This document shows positions 10,650 to 21,130 of a DNA stretch of 64,000 nt, one piece after another. The DNA comes from Alternaria dauci (taxonomy: Eukaryota > Ascomycota > Dothideomycetes > Pleosporales > Pleosporaceae). How positions within the stretch are numbered: position 1 is the first letter of the stretch; each line of letters starts with the position of its first letter. The DNA is taken from contig NC_091273.1 of the NCBI RefSeq assembly GCF_042100115.1, positions 4,402,001-4,466,000 on the forward strand. The letters run 5' to 3'. The notes below the pieces were generated by a model. It saw nothing but the letters and a program-made list of their open reading frames with translations. It was not told the origin of the DNA and ran no database searches. The translations under genes and the position numbers were made by a program.

Positions 10650-11437
10650 TTAAACTTGAAGTCCACCAAACACCCTGTCCAGCTCCTCACCTTCTTTGGC
10701 CTTGCTCTCCGCTTGCGGATCCAAGTCCATGAGATTCTGCACCGGCACTTTGTCTTGCTTGTTCGCTCCTGCATCGCTCTCCTCCGGCTTCAGTATATGC
10801 ACACCACTATCCAGCCAACCCGGCGCAACTCTCCTCTTCTCCGCCAGATCCTCTCTCTGCCTCCGCTCCTCCCACTCCGCCAACGTCTTCCTTGCGTCGG
10901 CCTCGAGTTTGGACAGATGCTCTTGTAGCGCGACGCATGATTTGAGAATCTGGTCTGGGTGCGCAGACGTGCCCGTCGAAGACGTGACGTATGCGGGTTT
11001 CGACGCGTTGGAGCCGTCTTGTTGCTGTTGGGAGAGGATCGAGGGAGGCAGCGTCGAGGGGAGGGTTACGTAGGAGTAGGGCAGGGGGACCGAGGTGGGG
11101 AGGGAGAGGAAGGGGGAGAGCGTTAGGGGGACTTGGGCGAGGAGGGGGTGTGGGTCTGTGGAGAGAGGGGATGTTAGTATCTAGGTTTCTCTGCGATTGT
11201 TGTGGTGGTTGTGGTAGAGAGGGGGTGTGGGAACATGCGATGCGATGCGATGCGCCGTGCATGTCTGGACGAGACGATGTCGACGTCCTGTAGCTTCACT
11301 CGACGTCTGTTGCAGCTACAGACTGGCTTCGCGATTGCGCGCCTATGCACACATTCTGGCTATACACGTGCGTCGCATCGCCGCGGGGATGCACTGTCGT
11401 GGGAAGATGTGGAGAACAACTCACGCTCGTCATGCAT
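10650..11437 (-). CDS. small helical protein of unknown function
   Basis: The supported body is the minus-strand frame 11155-10650. It contains a Pro/Leu-rich start (HPLLAQVPLTLSPFLSLPTS), a Gln/Ser-rich linker, then a charged helix (ILKSCVALQEHLSKLEAD, RKTLAEWEERRQREDLAEKRR) followed by APGWLDSGVHILKPE. A strong GTGAGT donor after ATGCATGACGAGC at 11437-11425 joins in frame to the CTCCACAG acceptor at 11156, with a TACTAAC branch site upstream of it. The total is 172 residues. This makes the first exon 13 nt and the intron 269 bp, long for this window, so the N-terminus is tentative. The gene is convergent with the septin gene. I do not recognise the family; the conserved-looking segment is the helix plus APGWLDSG. 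Confidence 0.6.
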
Positions 11438-11893
11438 ATTCGATATGGTACGCGTGTGTGGGATGCCGTCGAATTCTGCCAAAGTAGCAGTGCTAACGCG
11501 TATGAAGCGTGAATTTGGTTATTGTGAGTGCGACGGGGCGTATATTTGCGGGTGTGCTGATGCCGGGGTTTAGGGTGTATGGATGTGGAGCTGTGATTGT
11601 TGGTGGGGAAGCTGGGCGGAGCTGCTATGCAGGTACAAGACTTGGGAACAACAATCACACATGATGCACGTGAGATTCATTTCGGACGCTTGTGGGGTAC
11701 ATATACGAATGCCATATCTGGATATGGGTCTGTTCTGTGGATTGATGCAGATGCTTTGCTTGCAGAATTTTGGGGCGGTTCAAACTATCGCCACATGCAT
11801 CTACATCGCCACCACCCATCAAAGTTACAACAGTATCCTGGAATTGCCGTTCATGCTTGACGAAATACACAATAATCAGATATCCCCATCGGT
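11438..11893. other. intergenic, 456 bp
   Basis: Between the upstream end of the small helical protein gene and the stop of the LPMO gene, both on the minus strand. Short overlapping ORFs only. Expected to hold the promoter of the former and the 3' UTR of the latter. Confidence 0.5.
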
Positions 11894-12924
11894 CTACCTG
11901 ATCTTCGCAGAGCAGGTAAATGGTCTCGGCCCAGGGATGGTATAGCTTGTCGGCTTGGGCCAGTAGAGCTGAAACTTGATGCCTGGGTCAGTCGCTTTGT
12001 ATGCACCTGGGAAGCTGACTGTAGCCGGACTGGCACTACCACCTCCTGTCACATTGATCTGCGCGCATTCCATGTAGAGTTGAGCACCCGGATAGTTTCC
12101 CGCTGCATGAAGAGCAATAAGCTCGGCGCGAAGGAGGTATCTGGCAAGGACCATGTCAGCCAGAAGTCCTGAACAATTTCCGGTTCAAGAGATGAGAAAA
12201 GAAAGATGTGGCTTACTGTCCACTCGGGATGCAAGATGGCAGTACAAAGTCTACCAGACCCTTGTTGTTGTAAAGCCTCGTAACTGCCCACTCGCCATTG
12301 GCATCCATGCCGTCCTCGTAGATCTTGAACCACTTGAGTCCCGTCACCTTGGTAGACAAAGCATCATCGACTTTGGCGAGGTAGACCATAATGGGGCCTA
12401 GATGGCCGGGGTCGATTGGATCAGACTTGTCCGTCTCGGGTTTCGAATCAAGCGTATGGTGCCACTCGGCAGTGAGCTTGTCTCCAGCTTTGACCTAGCA
12501 AAACGTAAGCCGAAGCCATGTGGCGTAGCTCGCTTATTGCGAAACCAGCATACATTGATAATGTCTTTGGGGAGAGGCGTTCTGTAGGGGTTTATGCTGT
12601 GTGCGGGTCAATATAGCGCTTGACCTTGCGCTGTGTCTTGATTTACCCGCCATTACATATGACATCGTTAGACGTTACGTCTTGGATTGGTCTGTAAACC
12701 GAATGAGTTGCGAGTCAGAAGATGATTGTGGGGTACATTACCCGTCGTAGGTCTGTATCGTGCTGTCAGCAGGTGATTAGTAGGAGTGTTGCGATGGGCA
12801 TGCTCACCGGCACTCGGATTCCTTTGGTATGTCCTTGCCCCACACCATTGACGTGTAATTGAGTGAAGATTGTGTGCGCCGATGCGCTAGCTGACAAGAA
12901 ACAAATGACCACAGAAACCTTCAT
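11894..12924 (-). CDS. AA9 lytic polysaccharide monooxygenase (former GH61), secreted
   Basis: Six exons (12924-12808, 12752-12742, 12691-12647, 12596-12554, 12494-12217, 12140-11894) give 246 residues. All introns are GT-AG and 50-76 bp; exon 2 is 11 nt. The signal peptide [16 protein letters not shown] is followed at once by [11 protein letters not shown], so the mature enzyme begins with the His that forms half of the copper histidine brace. The second brace His is in AEWHHTL. The secondary-sphere motif [20 protein letters not shown] carries the His, Gln and Tyr expected in AA9. The end is YTIPGPRPF, the AA9 signature, with no CBM or anchor. AA9 enzymes oxidatively cleave cellulose and related glucans using O2 or H2O2 and an electron donor. 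The divergent neighbour is cellobiose dehydrogenase, a known donor. Regioselectivity cannot be read from the sequence. Confidence 0.95.
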
Positions 12925-13157
12925 AGCGTAAACTGTCGCATAAGATCGCAATACTGCTCACAACTACGACGGCGAATCTTCCTATATGGTGTCATGGTAT
13001 ACTATTCTCTGGGATGTCCAAATGGAACACGGAGCCATCGTCCAGAGATGAGCGACTCAGGTTCGGCACGCATGCGACTGGCGATGGACGCGCGTGACCA
13101 GCAGCCCTCTATTTCTCAATTTACTTCGCCCGCCGCAATGCAGTTCTGGCAGAGTGT

Positions 13158-13177
13158 GCATAGCACACGTGCTATGC
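13158..13177. repeat. 8-bp inverted repeat with 4-nt centre in the LPMO/CDH promoter
   Basis: The arms are GCATAGCA and TGCTATGC, exactly complementary, separated by CACG. It lies about 230 bp upstream of the LPMO start and 960 bp upstream of the CDH start. The symmetry is that of a dimeric transcription-factor site, but no factor is assigned. Confidence 0.5.
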
Positions 13178-14033
13178 GTATTCTCAATGTGTAGATTCCT
13201 CGGCAGTTACCAAATAGGCAATAGGCGCTCACGTAGTCACGGATCGGTTGTGCAACTTGAGCCGGCGGTTGGATGGAAGAATCGCAGTGTTAATTACAAG
13301 AGGAAGGGTACGGCCGAGCCATGTCGCAACACCATGGCAGATAGTCTTGGAATCTGTAGAGTGAGAGAAGAAAAGGGTAATATAATAGATTGTGTATTGC
13401 TGAGCCGGTCGAATATTTCAACTAATGAAACGTGCGCATCTGGTCTGTCGGCGGAGGGCTTGGTAGCCATCCTTCATTTCGAGGCAGCCTTGCGGAACAC
13501 ACGCGAAGAAGCCGGTACCGAGAAGGCAGTGGCGGTTCCACGAGATCAGAGGCGCTGACTTGTTAATATTCCCGAAGGCTCTGGTGGTGCAGATGATATA
13601 TTCGAAGAGGCTGACGCAAGGCGGAAGTTGGGGAGTGATGGTTTGTCACATCCGCCACTAAACGTTTGTGGCCAAAGCTGGACCACAAGCGGCAAGGGGC
13701 ACATGGCCCACGGCAGACAAGTCGCAATCCTGGCGGCTTCCATCAATCTACCTCAATCAATCCACCCATGTCACCTTCGGTCTCGACATATTAACGACTA
13801 ACCCTGAATCTTGGCCAGATCATCTTGGGTTCGAAACAACCAATGATGATCCTGCCCACGGTAATCACGCCCTCCAGTTGGGCTCATCCTGGCTGGCGCG
13901 CGTATTCCGTACCTGGTTGAGGGCGTCGTTCTGCCGCCTTCCGAAGACAAGTTCCCCATGTAGGAGCTTGGATATTCGTATCAACCCCATACACGACGGC
14001 TGTCGGGACGCAGTCCAGGATAAAGTCGAAATG

Positions 14034-14068
14034 TATATAATGCGGGCACACCCTGGCATGGCTATAAG
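14034..14068 (+). promoter_or_regulatory. TATA-like elements of the cellobiose dehydrogenase gene
   Basis: Two candidates are present: TATATAA at 14034-14040, 100 bp before the ATG, and TATAAG at 14063-14068, 71 bp before it. Either spacing is reasonable for a fungal TATA-driven secreted-enzyme gene. Which one is used cannot be told from the sequence. Confidence 0.55.
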
Positions 14069-14133
14069 GGCACAGCTTCCACCTGCGCTTGTCAAGCCTC
14101 TCATCTTCGACGTGCTGGTAACAAGTCTCCAAG

Positions 14134-16887
14134 ATGAAGACTACTTCTTTCGTTCGAGCGGCTTCGCTGCTATCCTCTCTTTTCGCTCCCATCGCTCTTG
14201 CGCAGGAGAAGTTTACCCACGAGGGCACTGGCATTGAGTTCTGGCGCCAGGTAGTCAGTGACGCCCAGACAGCAGGTGGTTTTGAGTGGGGTTGGGTATT
14301 GCCCGGAGAGCCCACGGGCGCTAACGACGAATACATCGGCTACATCAAAGGCTCACTTGAAGCGAACAGGCAGGGATGGTCCGGTATCAGTCACGCTGGT
14401 GGCATGCCCAACTCCCTGCTGCTCGTTGCATGGCCGGAATCTGATGCCGTCAAGACCCAGTTTGCATGGGCAGGTGGCTACTATGCCCCCGAAGACTACA
14501 CTGGCAACGTGACTTTGAGCCAGATCTTCCACTCAGTCACCGACACACACTTCGAGCTTGTCTACCGATGCGAGTACTGCTGGGTCTGGAATCAGGGCGG
14601 TGCTGAAGGCTCTCAACTGCCCACCACCGAAGTCAATGTTATCGGCTGGGCCCAGCACAATAAGGTCTTCGACGGCACATGGGTCTTCCACAACAAGGGA
14701 CAATCTCAGTTTGGTGCTCCCACAGCGGATGCAAGGAACGCGAAATACCCCGACTATGTCAAGCTGGTAGGTGGCCAGCCTTCTGGTGCACCCACGCCCA
14801 CCCTATCCGGCCAGCCATCAGCGACTCCCACTCCAACTGCACCAGTCAGGTGCGTCGGAGCTCCAGCCCCTTCAGACTCGTTCGACTATATCGTCATCGG
14901 TGGTGGTGCTGGAGGTATCCCTGTGGCGGACAAGCTCTCCGAATCTGGCAAGAGTGTTCTCCTGCTCGAGAAGGGCCCGCCATCTCTCGCTCGTTTTGGC
15001 GGCACAATGGGTCCTGAGTGGGCTACCAGCAACAACCTGACACGTTTTGACATTCCTGGTCTCTGCAACCAGATCTGGGTTGACTCTGCAGGTGTTGCTT
15101 GCACTGATATCGACCAGATGGCTGGTTGTGTTCTTGGTGGAGGTGCTGCCGTCAATGCTGCGCTTTGGTGGAAACCGGTTGACATCGATTTCGACTACCA
15201 ATTCCCTGCCGGTTGGAAGTCAGCCGACGTCAAGGGCGCCATCGACCGTGTTTTCAAGCGTATCCCTGGTACCGACACTCCTTCTGTGGACGGTAAGCGT
15301 TACAAGCAGGAAGGTTTTGATGTCCTATCGGGCGCGCTTGGCGCAGATGGCTGGAAGAGCGTCGTCGCAAACAACCAACAGAACCAGAAGAACCGCACAT
15401 ATTCTCACTCTCCGTTCATGTACGAAAACGGTCAGAGGCAAGGACCTCTCGGTACGTACTTGGTCTCCGCGCTGCAGAGGAACAACTTCAAGCTCTGGAC
15501 GAACACCATGGCTCGACGAATCGTTCGCACTGGCGGAACAGCTACCGGTGTTGAGCTTGAGAGCGGTGTCGGTGGTACCGGCTACTGCGGTACTGTCAAC
15601 CTCAACCCTGGAGGCCGTGTCATTGTTTCAGGTGGAGCCTTCGGATCCTCCAAGGTCCTCTTCCGCAGCGGCATCGGACCAAAGGACCAGCTGAACGTTG
15701 TGAAGAACAGCGCCCTCGATGGCTCGACGATGATTGGAGAGTCTGACTGGATCAATCTCCCCGTTGGCCAAAACCTGAACGATCATGTCAACACCGACCT
15801 TGTTGTCAGGCACCCCAACATCTCTAACTACAACTTTTACGAGGCTTGGGACGCTCCCATCGAGGCTGACAAGGACCTGTACCTTGGCAAGCGCTCTGGT
15901 ATTCTTGCTCAATCTGCTCCTAACATCGGCCCTCTTGCTTGGGAAGTCATTACTGGAAGTGATGGTATTGATCGATCGATCCAGTGGACTGCTCGCGTTG
16001 AAGGCCCTGGCGCCAACGACACTCATCACCTCACCATCAGCCAGTACCTCGGCCACGGCTCTACTTCGCGTGGGGCGCTTTCCATCAACGGCGCTCTCAA
16101 CGTCTTTGTCAGCAAAGCACCCTACCTACAGAATGAAGCCGACACCGGTGTGGTTGTTGCAGGTATCAAGAGCATGATCAAGGCCATCAAGAAGAACCCC
16201 GCAATCGAGATCCAAGTACCTCCTGCCAACATGACGGTTGAGGCATACGTCGCCAGCCTTCCCAAGACCCCAGCTGCCCGTCGCGCCAATCACTGGGTTG
16301 GTACCGCAAAGATCGGAACCGACAGTGGATTGACTGGCGGAACCTCTGTCGTGGACCTCAACACTCAGGTGTACGGAACCCAGAACATCCACGTAGTCGA
16401 TGCTTCTCTATTCCCTGGGTAAGCTTCGATCTGCCATCTTCAATCATTCTCAAGCTAACATGGCACAGCCAAATCTTTACCAACCCTACATCCTACATTG
16501 TCGTGCTCGCAGAACATGCCGCTGCTAAGATTCTTGCACTTGGTGCAAGCAGTGGAGGTGGTAACCCTTCGTCGTCCGTGCAATCATCGAAAACCTCCGC
16601 TAAGCCCACCACCTCGAAGGCGCCAACTAAATCGTCAACTGTATCCGTGAAACCGTCGTCGACGGCTAAGCCAACTACTATCAAGACATCTGCAGCACCA
16701 ACACCTACTCCCACCAAGTTGGCTAAGGCCTGGGAACAGTAAGTGCTTGGAACTCCGCAATCCACAAAACGAGTGCTAACATTTCATCAGATGCGGTGGT
16801 AAAGGCTACACCGGCCCAACGGCTTGTGTCAGTGGGTACAAGTGCGCGGTCAGCAACGACTTCTTCTCTCAGTGCATCCCCAAGTAA
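14134..16887 (+). CDS. CDH: cellobiose dehydrogenase with C-terminal CBM1
   Basis: Three exons (14134-16418, 16469-16738, 16791-16887) give 883 residues; both introns are GT-AG. In order: a 23-residue signal peptide; the b-type cytochrome domain, with candidate heme ligands Met91 (GGMPNSL) and His186 (WVFHNKG), where His186 is mature residue 163; a Ser/Thr/Pro linker (about 215-245); and the GMC flavodehydrogenase, with the FAD motif VIGGGAGG from about 253, catalytic His720 (NHWVGTA) and Asn767 (FTNPTSY). A second Ser/Thr/Lys/Pro linker and a CBM1 follow (WEQCGGKGYTGP ... YKCAVSNDFFSQC). The enzyme oxidises cellobiose at the FAD and passes electrons through the heme to LPMOs outside the cell. 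Linker and CBM1 indicate the ascomycete class IIA architecture. The divergent AA9 gene is its expected partner. Domain order and length are normal; nothing is truncated. Confidence 0.97.
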
Positions 16888-17066
16888 GGGATGCAAAAGC
16901 ATTTCTTAGCCTCATTCTGGGACACATTGCACCTGGGGCATCTTCTTTGTACATACTTTAGCTTCAGTGTATACCACTCGCTCTTTCCGCATCTTCCGGT
17001 ATTGGATCCTTCCTCTGTTCCTGTGAATTGACCAATGAGCCGCACGTATGACACTTGTCGTGACCG

Positions 17067-18029
17067 ATGTGGTATAGCGCACGTCGTATCGTGCCCCACT
17101 TCAATCAATCTTCTGCTATCGTCGTTCCATCTCAACTCAGCATCCCTTTGCGCACTTTGCTTTATGCGCCATCGCACTCAACCCCTTCGTGTAGCTCGAT
17201 TTGCTTTTGGTTTATGAGACCTTGTACATGCACGATGCCGTCGAACTGCCCAGCCACCTCTGCCAAGCGCGATGACGCGTCGACAAACGTGACGGAATTG
17301 ATTCATGAACGACTTCAAAGCAGCCCCAAAGAAGACTGGGACCGATTGTTCAAGTGTTGGGGTTATGACGACTGCGGCGATTGTCATCGTAGCGAAGGCC
17401 ATTGTGGCTGGTGTGCGATTGTACGTACGCATCCTGGTCAGCTTCCTTTAGCCATGAAGTCGCAGCAGATCGATCTCATTATGGCGTCGCACAATGCTTC
17501 CATATTTCACAACTCCTCCTGAAAAGACCTTTACATACCTGGAATATTGCAAAACATTGCTGAACTCTGACAACAGTCTTCAACATGCCTTCCACTGCCC
17601 ACAGATTCCCTATCAAAAGCGTTTCCACTCCTCACGCCCATCCGCTACGACTCAATCTGTGCCCTGCGCTCCGAGCGCTTTGAGCTCCGTACCTCTGGAC
17701 TAGGCTGTCAAGTTTCCACAATCACCTTCTTGACGTCCATTGTGACAATCTTTTGTACGCTCTTTGGTGTCTTGGTGCTATATGGTCTCGTGAAATGTAT
17801 CAGATTGGCTGGGCTAGGTGTAAGAGCAAGTAAAGGCGGTTATTTAATCTACGAGGACGGAAGTAAGGATATCTGGGTGAGAAAGAGTGAGGGATGGGGA
17901 AAGTGGTGGCGGCGAGTGAGCGGCAAGCAGAAAGAATTCGAGATCGAGGAGGTCGATGAAGGGACGAGAAAGAGGGGGTTCTTCTGGTGGAATACAAGGA
18001 ACGCTGAGAGGAGACCGCTGCTCCAGTAA
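17067..18029 (+). CDS. PSI-domain-like single-pass membrane protein
   Basis: Two exons, 17067-17420 and 17577-18029, flank a 156-bp GT-AG intron and give up to 268 residues. The junction rebuilds a continuous Cys-rich module: WDRLFKCWGYDDCGDCHRS, then GHCGWCAI joined to SSTCLPLPTD. This C-x-W-G, C-x2-C, C-x2-C pattern matches a plexin-semaphorin-integrin (PSI) domain. A transmembrane helix follows (TFLTSIVTIFCTLFGVLVLY), then a basic cytosolic tail with WVRKSEGWGKWWRRV, ending ERRPLLQ. The start is uncertain. The frame is open from 17067, ATG codons at 17214 and 17235 are alternatives, and an upstream signal-peptide exon may be missing, since a luminal PSI domain needs one. Probably a Golgi, vacuole or plasma-membrane protein; no function is known to me. 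Confidence 0.75.
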
Positions 18030-18259
18030 TGGTACCCTACGTTGTCTCTACTGATACAAGCTATCTTGGTCGAGATGAGCAGTTCGGTGATTGGCAACTC
18101 TCTTTCACTTCACCTGCTCGTTTGCTTCGCCGATCATGTCGTAATCCTGATCCATATGGAATCTGAACTTCGGGCCTCTCACCTCTTATCTGTCAGTTAG
18201 ACCGACTTTACCTGCTCTCACTCAGATACGCGTCCAAGCTCTGGTGCACCAAGGGCACA

Positions 18260-18267
18260 TATATAAA
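18260..18267 (+). promoter_or_regulatory. TATA box
   Basis: TATATAAA, 113 bp before the ATG at 18380 of the large SANT-like protein gene. It is a full TATA consensus at a plausible distance. The surrounding 18030-18379 interval holds no gene. Confidence 0.55.
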
Positions 18268-18379
18268 CCATTCAATTGCGGACCCAACTTACTCCCTCCA
18301 CCGCACTCCACGACAAATCCATCGGTACCACAATTTCGAACAAGACTTGCCCTGCATTCAACCACAACATACCACAACA

Positions 18380-21130
18380 ATGCCTCGACTCGACCAACGC
18401 GGACGCCCATACTCAGCTACTCCAAGGGTACCAGGTTCGTACAGCGACAGCGACAGTGGAGGTCATTCTAGTGAAGCCGTGCATACTCCGCCGAGCTCCG
18501 ACGAGCACCCGTTGCCCTCGAACATCGGCCGTCGCACTATAGGCCAGATCACTGAAGAGATCAAACTGTGCACTGCGTCCTTGGAAGCCTTCACTCACGA
18601 CGACCCGGCCCATGGCCAACTCGCTGCACGTCTCCGTTTCCTCAGAAGCGAATATGTTCAGACCATCGTCAAGGACAGCAACAAATTCGCCCAGCGTCGC
18701 GGCCTCGTAGGCGATTTTCCTCCAGAGTACTTTGATCACAATCAACCAGACTACTATGGACGCTGCGACAGCAATATCCAGAGGATCCTTGGACCTCGCG
18801 CTTCCGTCTCCAGCATTCGTAGACCTTCCATCAGCGTTGCCCCGGGAAACATCCGCTCCTCAGCTAGGAAACTCAACCAGGCCGCAGGAGGCATGTACGG
18901 TCGTCACTCCGAGTCCCGTATACCTCGCGGTCGCAACCAAGAGACTCAGTCATCATCGCGCGCAGACCATGTTGCTCCTCCGATGGAAGACAACATCGTT
19001 CCCTCTGCTGAGCATGACCGCGGCCAGGACCCAGAGCGATTCTTGGGGGATATGGGGGGCCCGGTGGAGGACAAGACTACAAACAACAAGTCAAACACTG
19101 CACATACGGACTGCTCTTACCCTCACATGGAAGAACAGGACTCTTTCGTCCATCGCTTGGATTCTTTGGCTGTGGAGGAGCCAGAAGAGCGAGGCTCTCC
19201 TAAGCTCAAGAGCTTCGACGAGATCCACCGCGAGCTGCGTGATCAGGATGTGCTACCGCCCTACAAGTATTCTCCGCGACAGCAGGACGACCATCAAGCT
19301 CCTCTTCCTACTGACGTCTATTGGGCCAACGTTCAACAGCCAGAAGCCCCATTCTGGCCTGAACAGCTTGAGCCTCTGAAATGTCTGCATGGCTGGAAGA
19401 GCTGTAATACTTGTGCAGCCTGTACTGGCAGAGTTGTCGCCGTTTCATCGGCAGCTAACAACGCAACCAGTTCTCAGTGGCTAGAGGCCTATGAAGGTGC
19501 CTGCTCAACCCAGGTAACCGACTTTCCTGGAGTCAAAAGTGGTATTAGTATCTTCCGGGTTTCATGTCCGGCTCAAATTTACTCCTCTGCCAAGGTACTC
19601 GCCGACCCTTCTCCTGCCATGGAATTTCCTGCGACTGCCAAACTCCCTACCTACAAACGAAATCAGTCTACCAAGACCGCAAACGAGGATCAGAAGCCGG
19701 TTGCTACGAAGACTCCTCGTATCCAAGAACGTCCCCATGTGATGTGTGACAATCTCAGCGACTCCGCCTCTGAAATCGTTCCCGTCATCGCCAAGTTGGG
19801 TCATCCAGCGAAAGCCTCCGACGTCAAGACGGCCACCGGCTTCGCATCTCCCCACAATCCTGCCGCACCGGATGATCCTATGGTCGATGAGTTTCTGGAA
19901 GTTGCCAACGACAGGTTTACCCGTGATGAAGCATTCGAGATTCTCCGCATGTGCGGCGCGAATCTGGTTGCAGCCGTCTCCATGTACCGCAACGCTATGG
20001 GTCCTGAACATCTTCGACAGATGCTGAGGGCTTGGCTTGCACCACTTGAGAACGCCGAATTCGAGACAGCAGCTCGCTTTTATACGGAAAATGTCGATAA
20101 TCAAGGCAAGCCATGGGGTGCTCCATCTGAAGAGGAGGTTGGTATCGAAGAAGATGAGTTCCGGCCTATTCCGTCAGTTATGAATGTTATGGATGCATTC
20201 GCGCGTCTTGGTCTACACGACTACAACTCTGTGGACTTTGATCACCTACAAAACGCGTTCGAAAATGAACTGACCTGGTGTGAAGGCTCTGCTAGAGAAC
20301 GACAGCTGATTCATCAGGCTTACGAATCCATTTTTCGGCATCAGAACAACAAAGATTGCTGGAAGCTGTGTCCTGATCCGTGGACTAAGGAGATGGATGA
20401 GAAGCTCATGCGGTGCCAGAATGAAGACGTACAGATCAAGTGGGATGCCATCGCTGACACACTGGGTCTGATAGTCCAGGAGTGCAAGGACCGTTTCAAT
20501 GTCCTCAAATCTGTGAAATCAAACTCAAACGAAACCAAGGAGCGCGAATCTGGAGAGCAGCAGCAGAAAGAATCAGTCAAGGCAACTTCTGTCCGCTCAG
20601 CCACACCTGAGCCTGGAGTATGGGGTGCTCCCTCCCCGGTATACTGGGATGCTGCATTTGGCGGCGACCAGTCTACAAATGATCCACAACCTATGCCGGA
20701 ATCTACTACTATGTTTACCAGCACTCCAAAGCCCGAAGCCCCCGCTCCCACTGCCTATACTGTTACCTACTGGGCCACTATCGAATCGGGCGATGAATCG
20801 GTTCATATTCCCGTCGACGGCATAAACGTCTCTGGTCCTGAGAAGGCGGTCATCGAGGGCAGCGCTGGAATGAAGAAGGTGTGGAAGTGGATTCAGGAGA
20901 AGGGCCTCGGCGATAAGGTCGACCTCCAGGACGCTTTCGACCTGGCCAAAGACATGCATGGCGAAGATGAAGATGAGGAGCTGGTTGGTGAAGAGCCCCA
21001 GCTTGCTCAAGATACCTCATATGCTTTCAGTCGTAGCTCAGATGGACAGTGGGATATTCCTGCTCATATTTCCCGCTCGCATGATCGCTCCAGGGCCTCT
21101 ACCCGCTCGGTTCACACGTCTATGTGGTAG
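18380..21130 (+). CDS. large protein with SANT/Myb-like segment, function unknown
   Basis: A single exon of 916 residues. I start at 18380 (MPRLDQRGRPYSATPRVPG) because the upstream in-frame ATG at 18347 adds only a low-complexity leader. The N-terminal 330 residues are Ser/Arg/Pro-rich and mostly disordered, with one helical block (GQITEEIKLCTASLEAF). Near residue 345 is a Cys cluster (CLHGWKSCNTCAAC) that could bind zinc. Around 500-540 is a UBA-like three-helix segment (VDEFLEVANDRFTRDEAFEI). Near 680-720 is a SANT/Myb-like stretch (PWTKEMDEKLMRCQNEDVQ, then WDAIADTLG). The last 150 residues contain an ordered region around TYWATIESGDESVHIPVDG. A chromatin or transcription role is inferred from the SANT-like part only. 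The family is not one I can name. Confidence 0.8.
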   Translation: MPRLDQRGRPYSATPRVPGSYSDSDSGGHSSEAVHTPPSSDEHPLPSNIGRRTIGQITEEIKLCTASLEAFTHDDPAHGQLAARLRFLRSEYVQTIVKDSNKFAQRRGLVGDFPPEYFDHNQPDYYGRCDSNIQRILGPRASVSSIRRPSISVAPGNIRSSARKLNQAAGGMYGRHSESRIPRGRNQETQSSSRADHVAPPMEDNIVPSAEHDRGQDPERFLGDMGGPVEDKTTNNKSNTAHTDCSYPHMEEQDSFVHRLDSLAVEEPEERGSPKLKSFDEIHRELRDQDVLPPYKYSPRQQDDHQAPLPTDVYWANVQQPEAPFWPEQLEPLKCLHGWKSCNTCAACTGRVVAVSSAANNATSSQWLEAYEGACSTQVTDFPGVKSGISIFRVSCPAQIYSSAKVLADPSPAMEFPATAKLPTYKRNQSTKTANEDQKPVATKTPRIQERPHVMCDNLSDSASEIVPVIAKLGHPAKASDVKTATGFASPHNPAAPDDPMVDEFLEVANDRFTRDEAFEILRMCGANLVAAVSMYRNAMGPEHLRQMLRAWLAPLENAEFETAARFYTENVDNQGKPWGAPSEEEVGIEEDEFRPIPSVMNVMDAFARLGLHDYNSVDFDHLQNAFENELTWCEGSARERQLIHQAYESIFRHQNNKDCWKLCPDPWTKEMDEKLMRCQNEDVQIKWDAIADTLGLIVQECKDRFNVLKSVKSNSNETKERESGEQQQKESVKATSVRSATPEPGVWGAPSPVYWDAAFGGDQSTNDPQPMPESTTMFTSTPKPEAPAPTAYTVTYWATIESGDESVHIPVDGINVSGPEKAVIEGSAGMKKVWKWIQEKGLGDKVDLQDAFDLAKDMHGEDEDEELVGEEPQLAQDTSYAFSRSSDGQWDIPAHISRSHDRSRASTRSVHTSMW

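Larger units (their letters stand above)
12925..14133. promoter_or_regulatory. shared divergent promoter, LPMO / cellobiose dehydrogenase
   Basis: 1209 bp lie between the LPMO start (minus) and the CDH start (plus). The interval holds only short, unrelated ORFs. It contains a 20-bp near-palindrome at 13158-13177, a CCAAT motif near 13840 and TATA-like elements near the CDH side. A weak TATA-like run (ACCATATAGG on the minus strand) lies at 12981-12990, about 60 bp upstream of the LPMO start. A cellulose-responsive control region is expected from what the two genes do; I saw no unambiguous CLR or XlnR site by eye. Confidence 0.6.

Noticed and set aside
13822..13835. GGGTTCGAAAC, resembling a tRNA B box
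   Set aside because: No A box or cloverleaf-capable sequence lies at the right distance upstream, and the motif is a chance palindrome core.
15628..16056. 142-residue ORF antisense to the CDH flavin domain
   Set aside because: The sense strand encodes an unambiguous GMC oxidoreductase; the antisense frame has no features.
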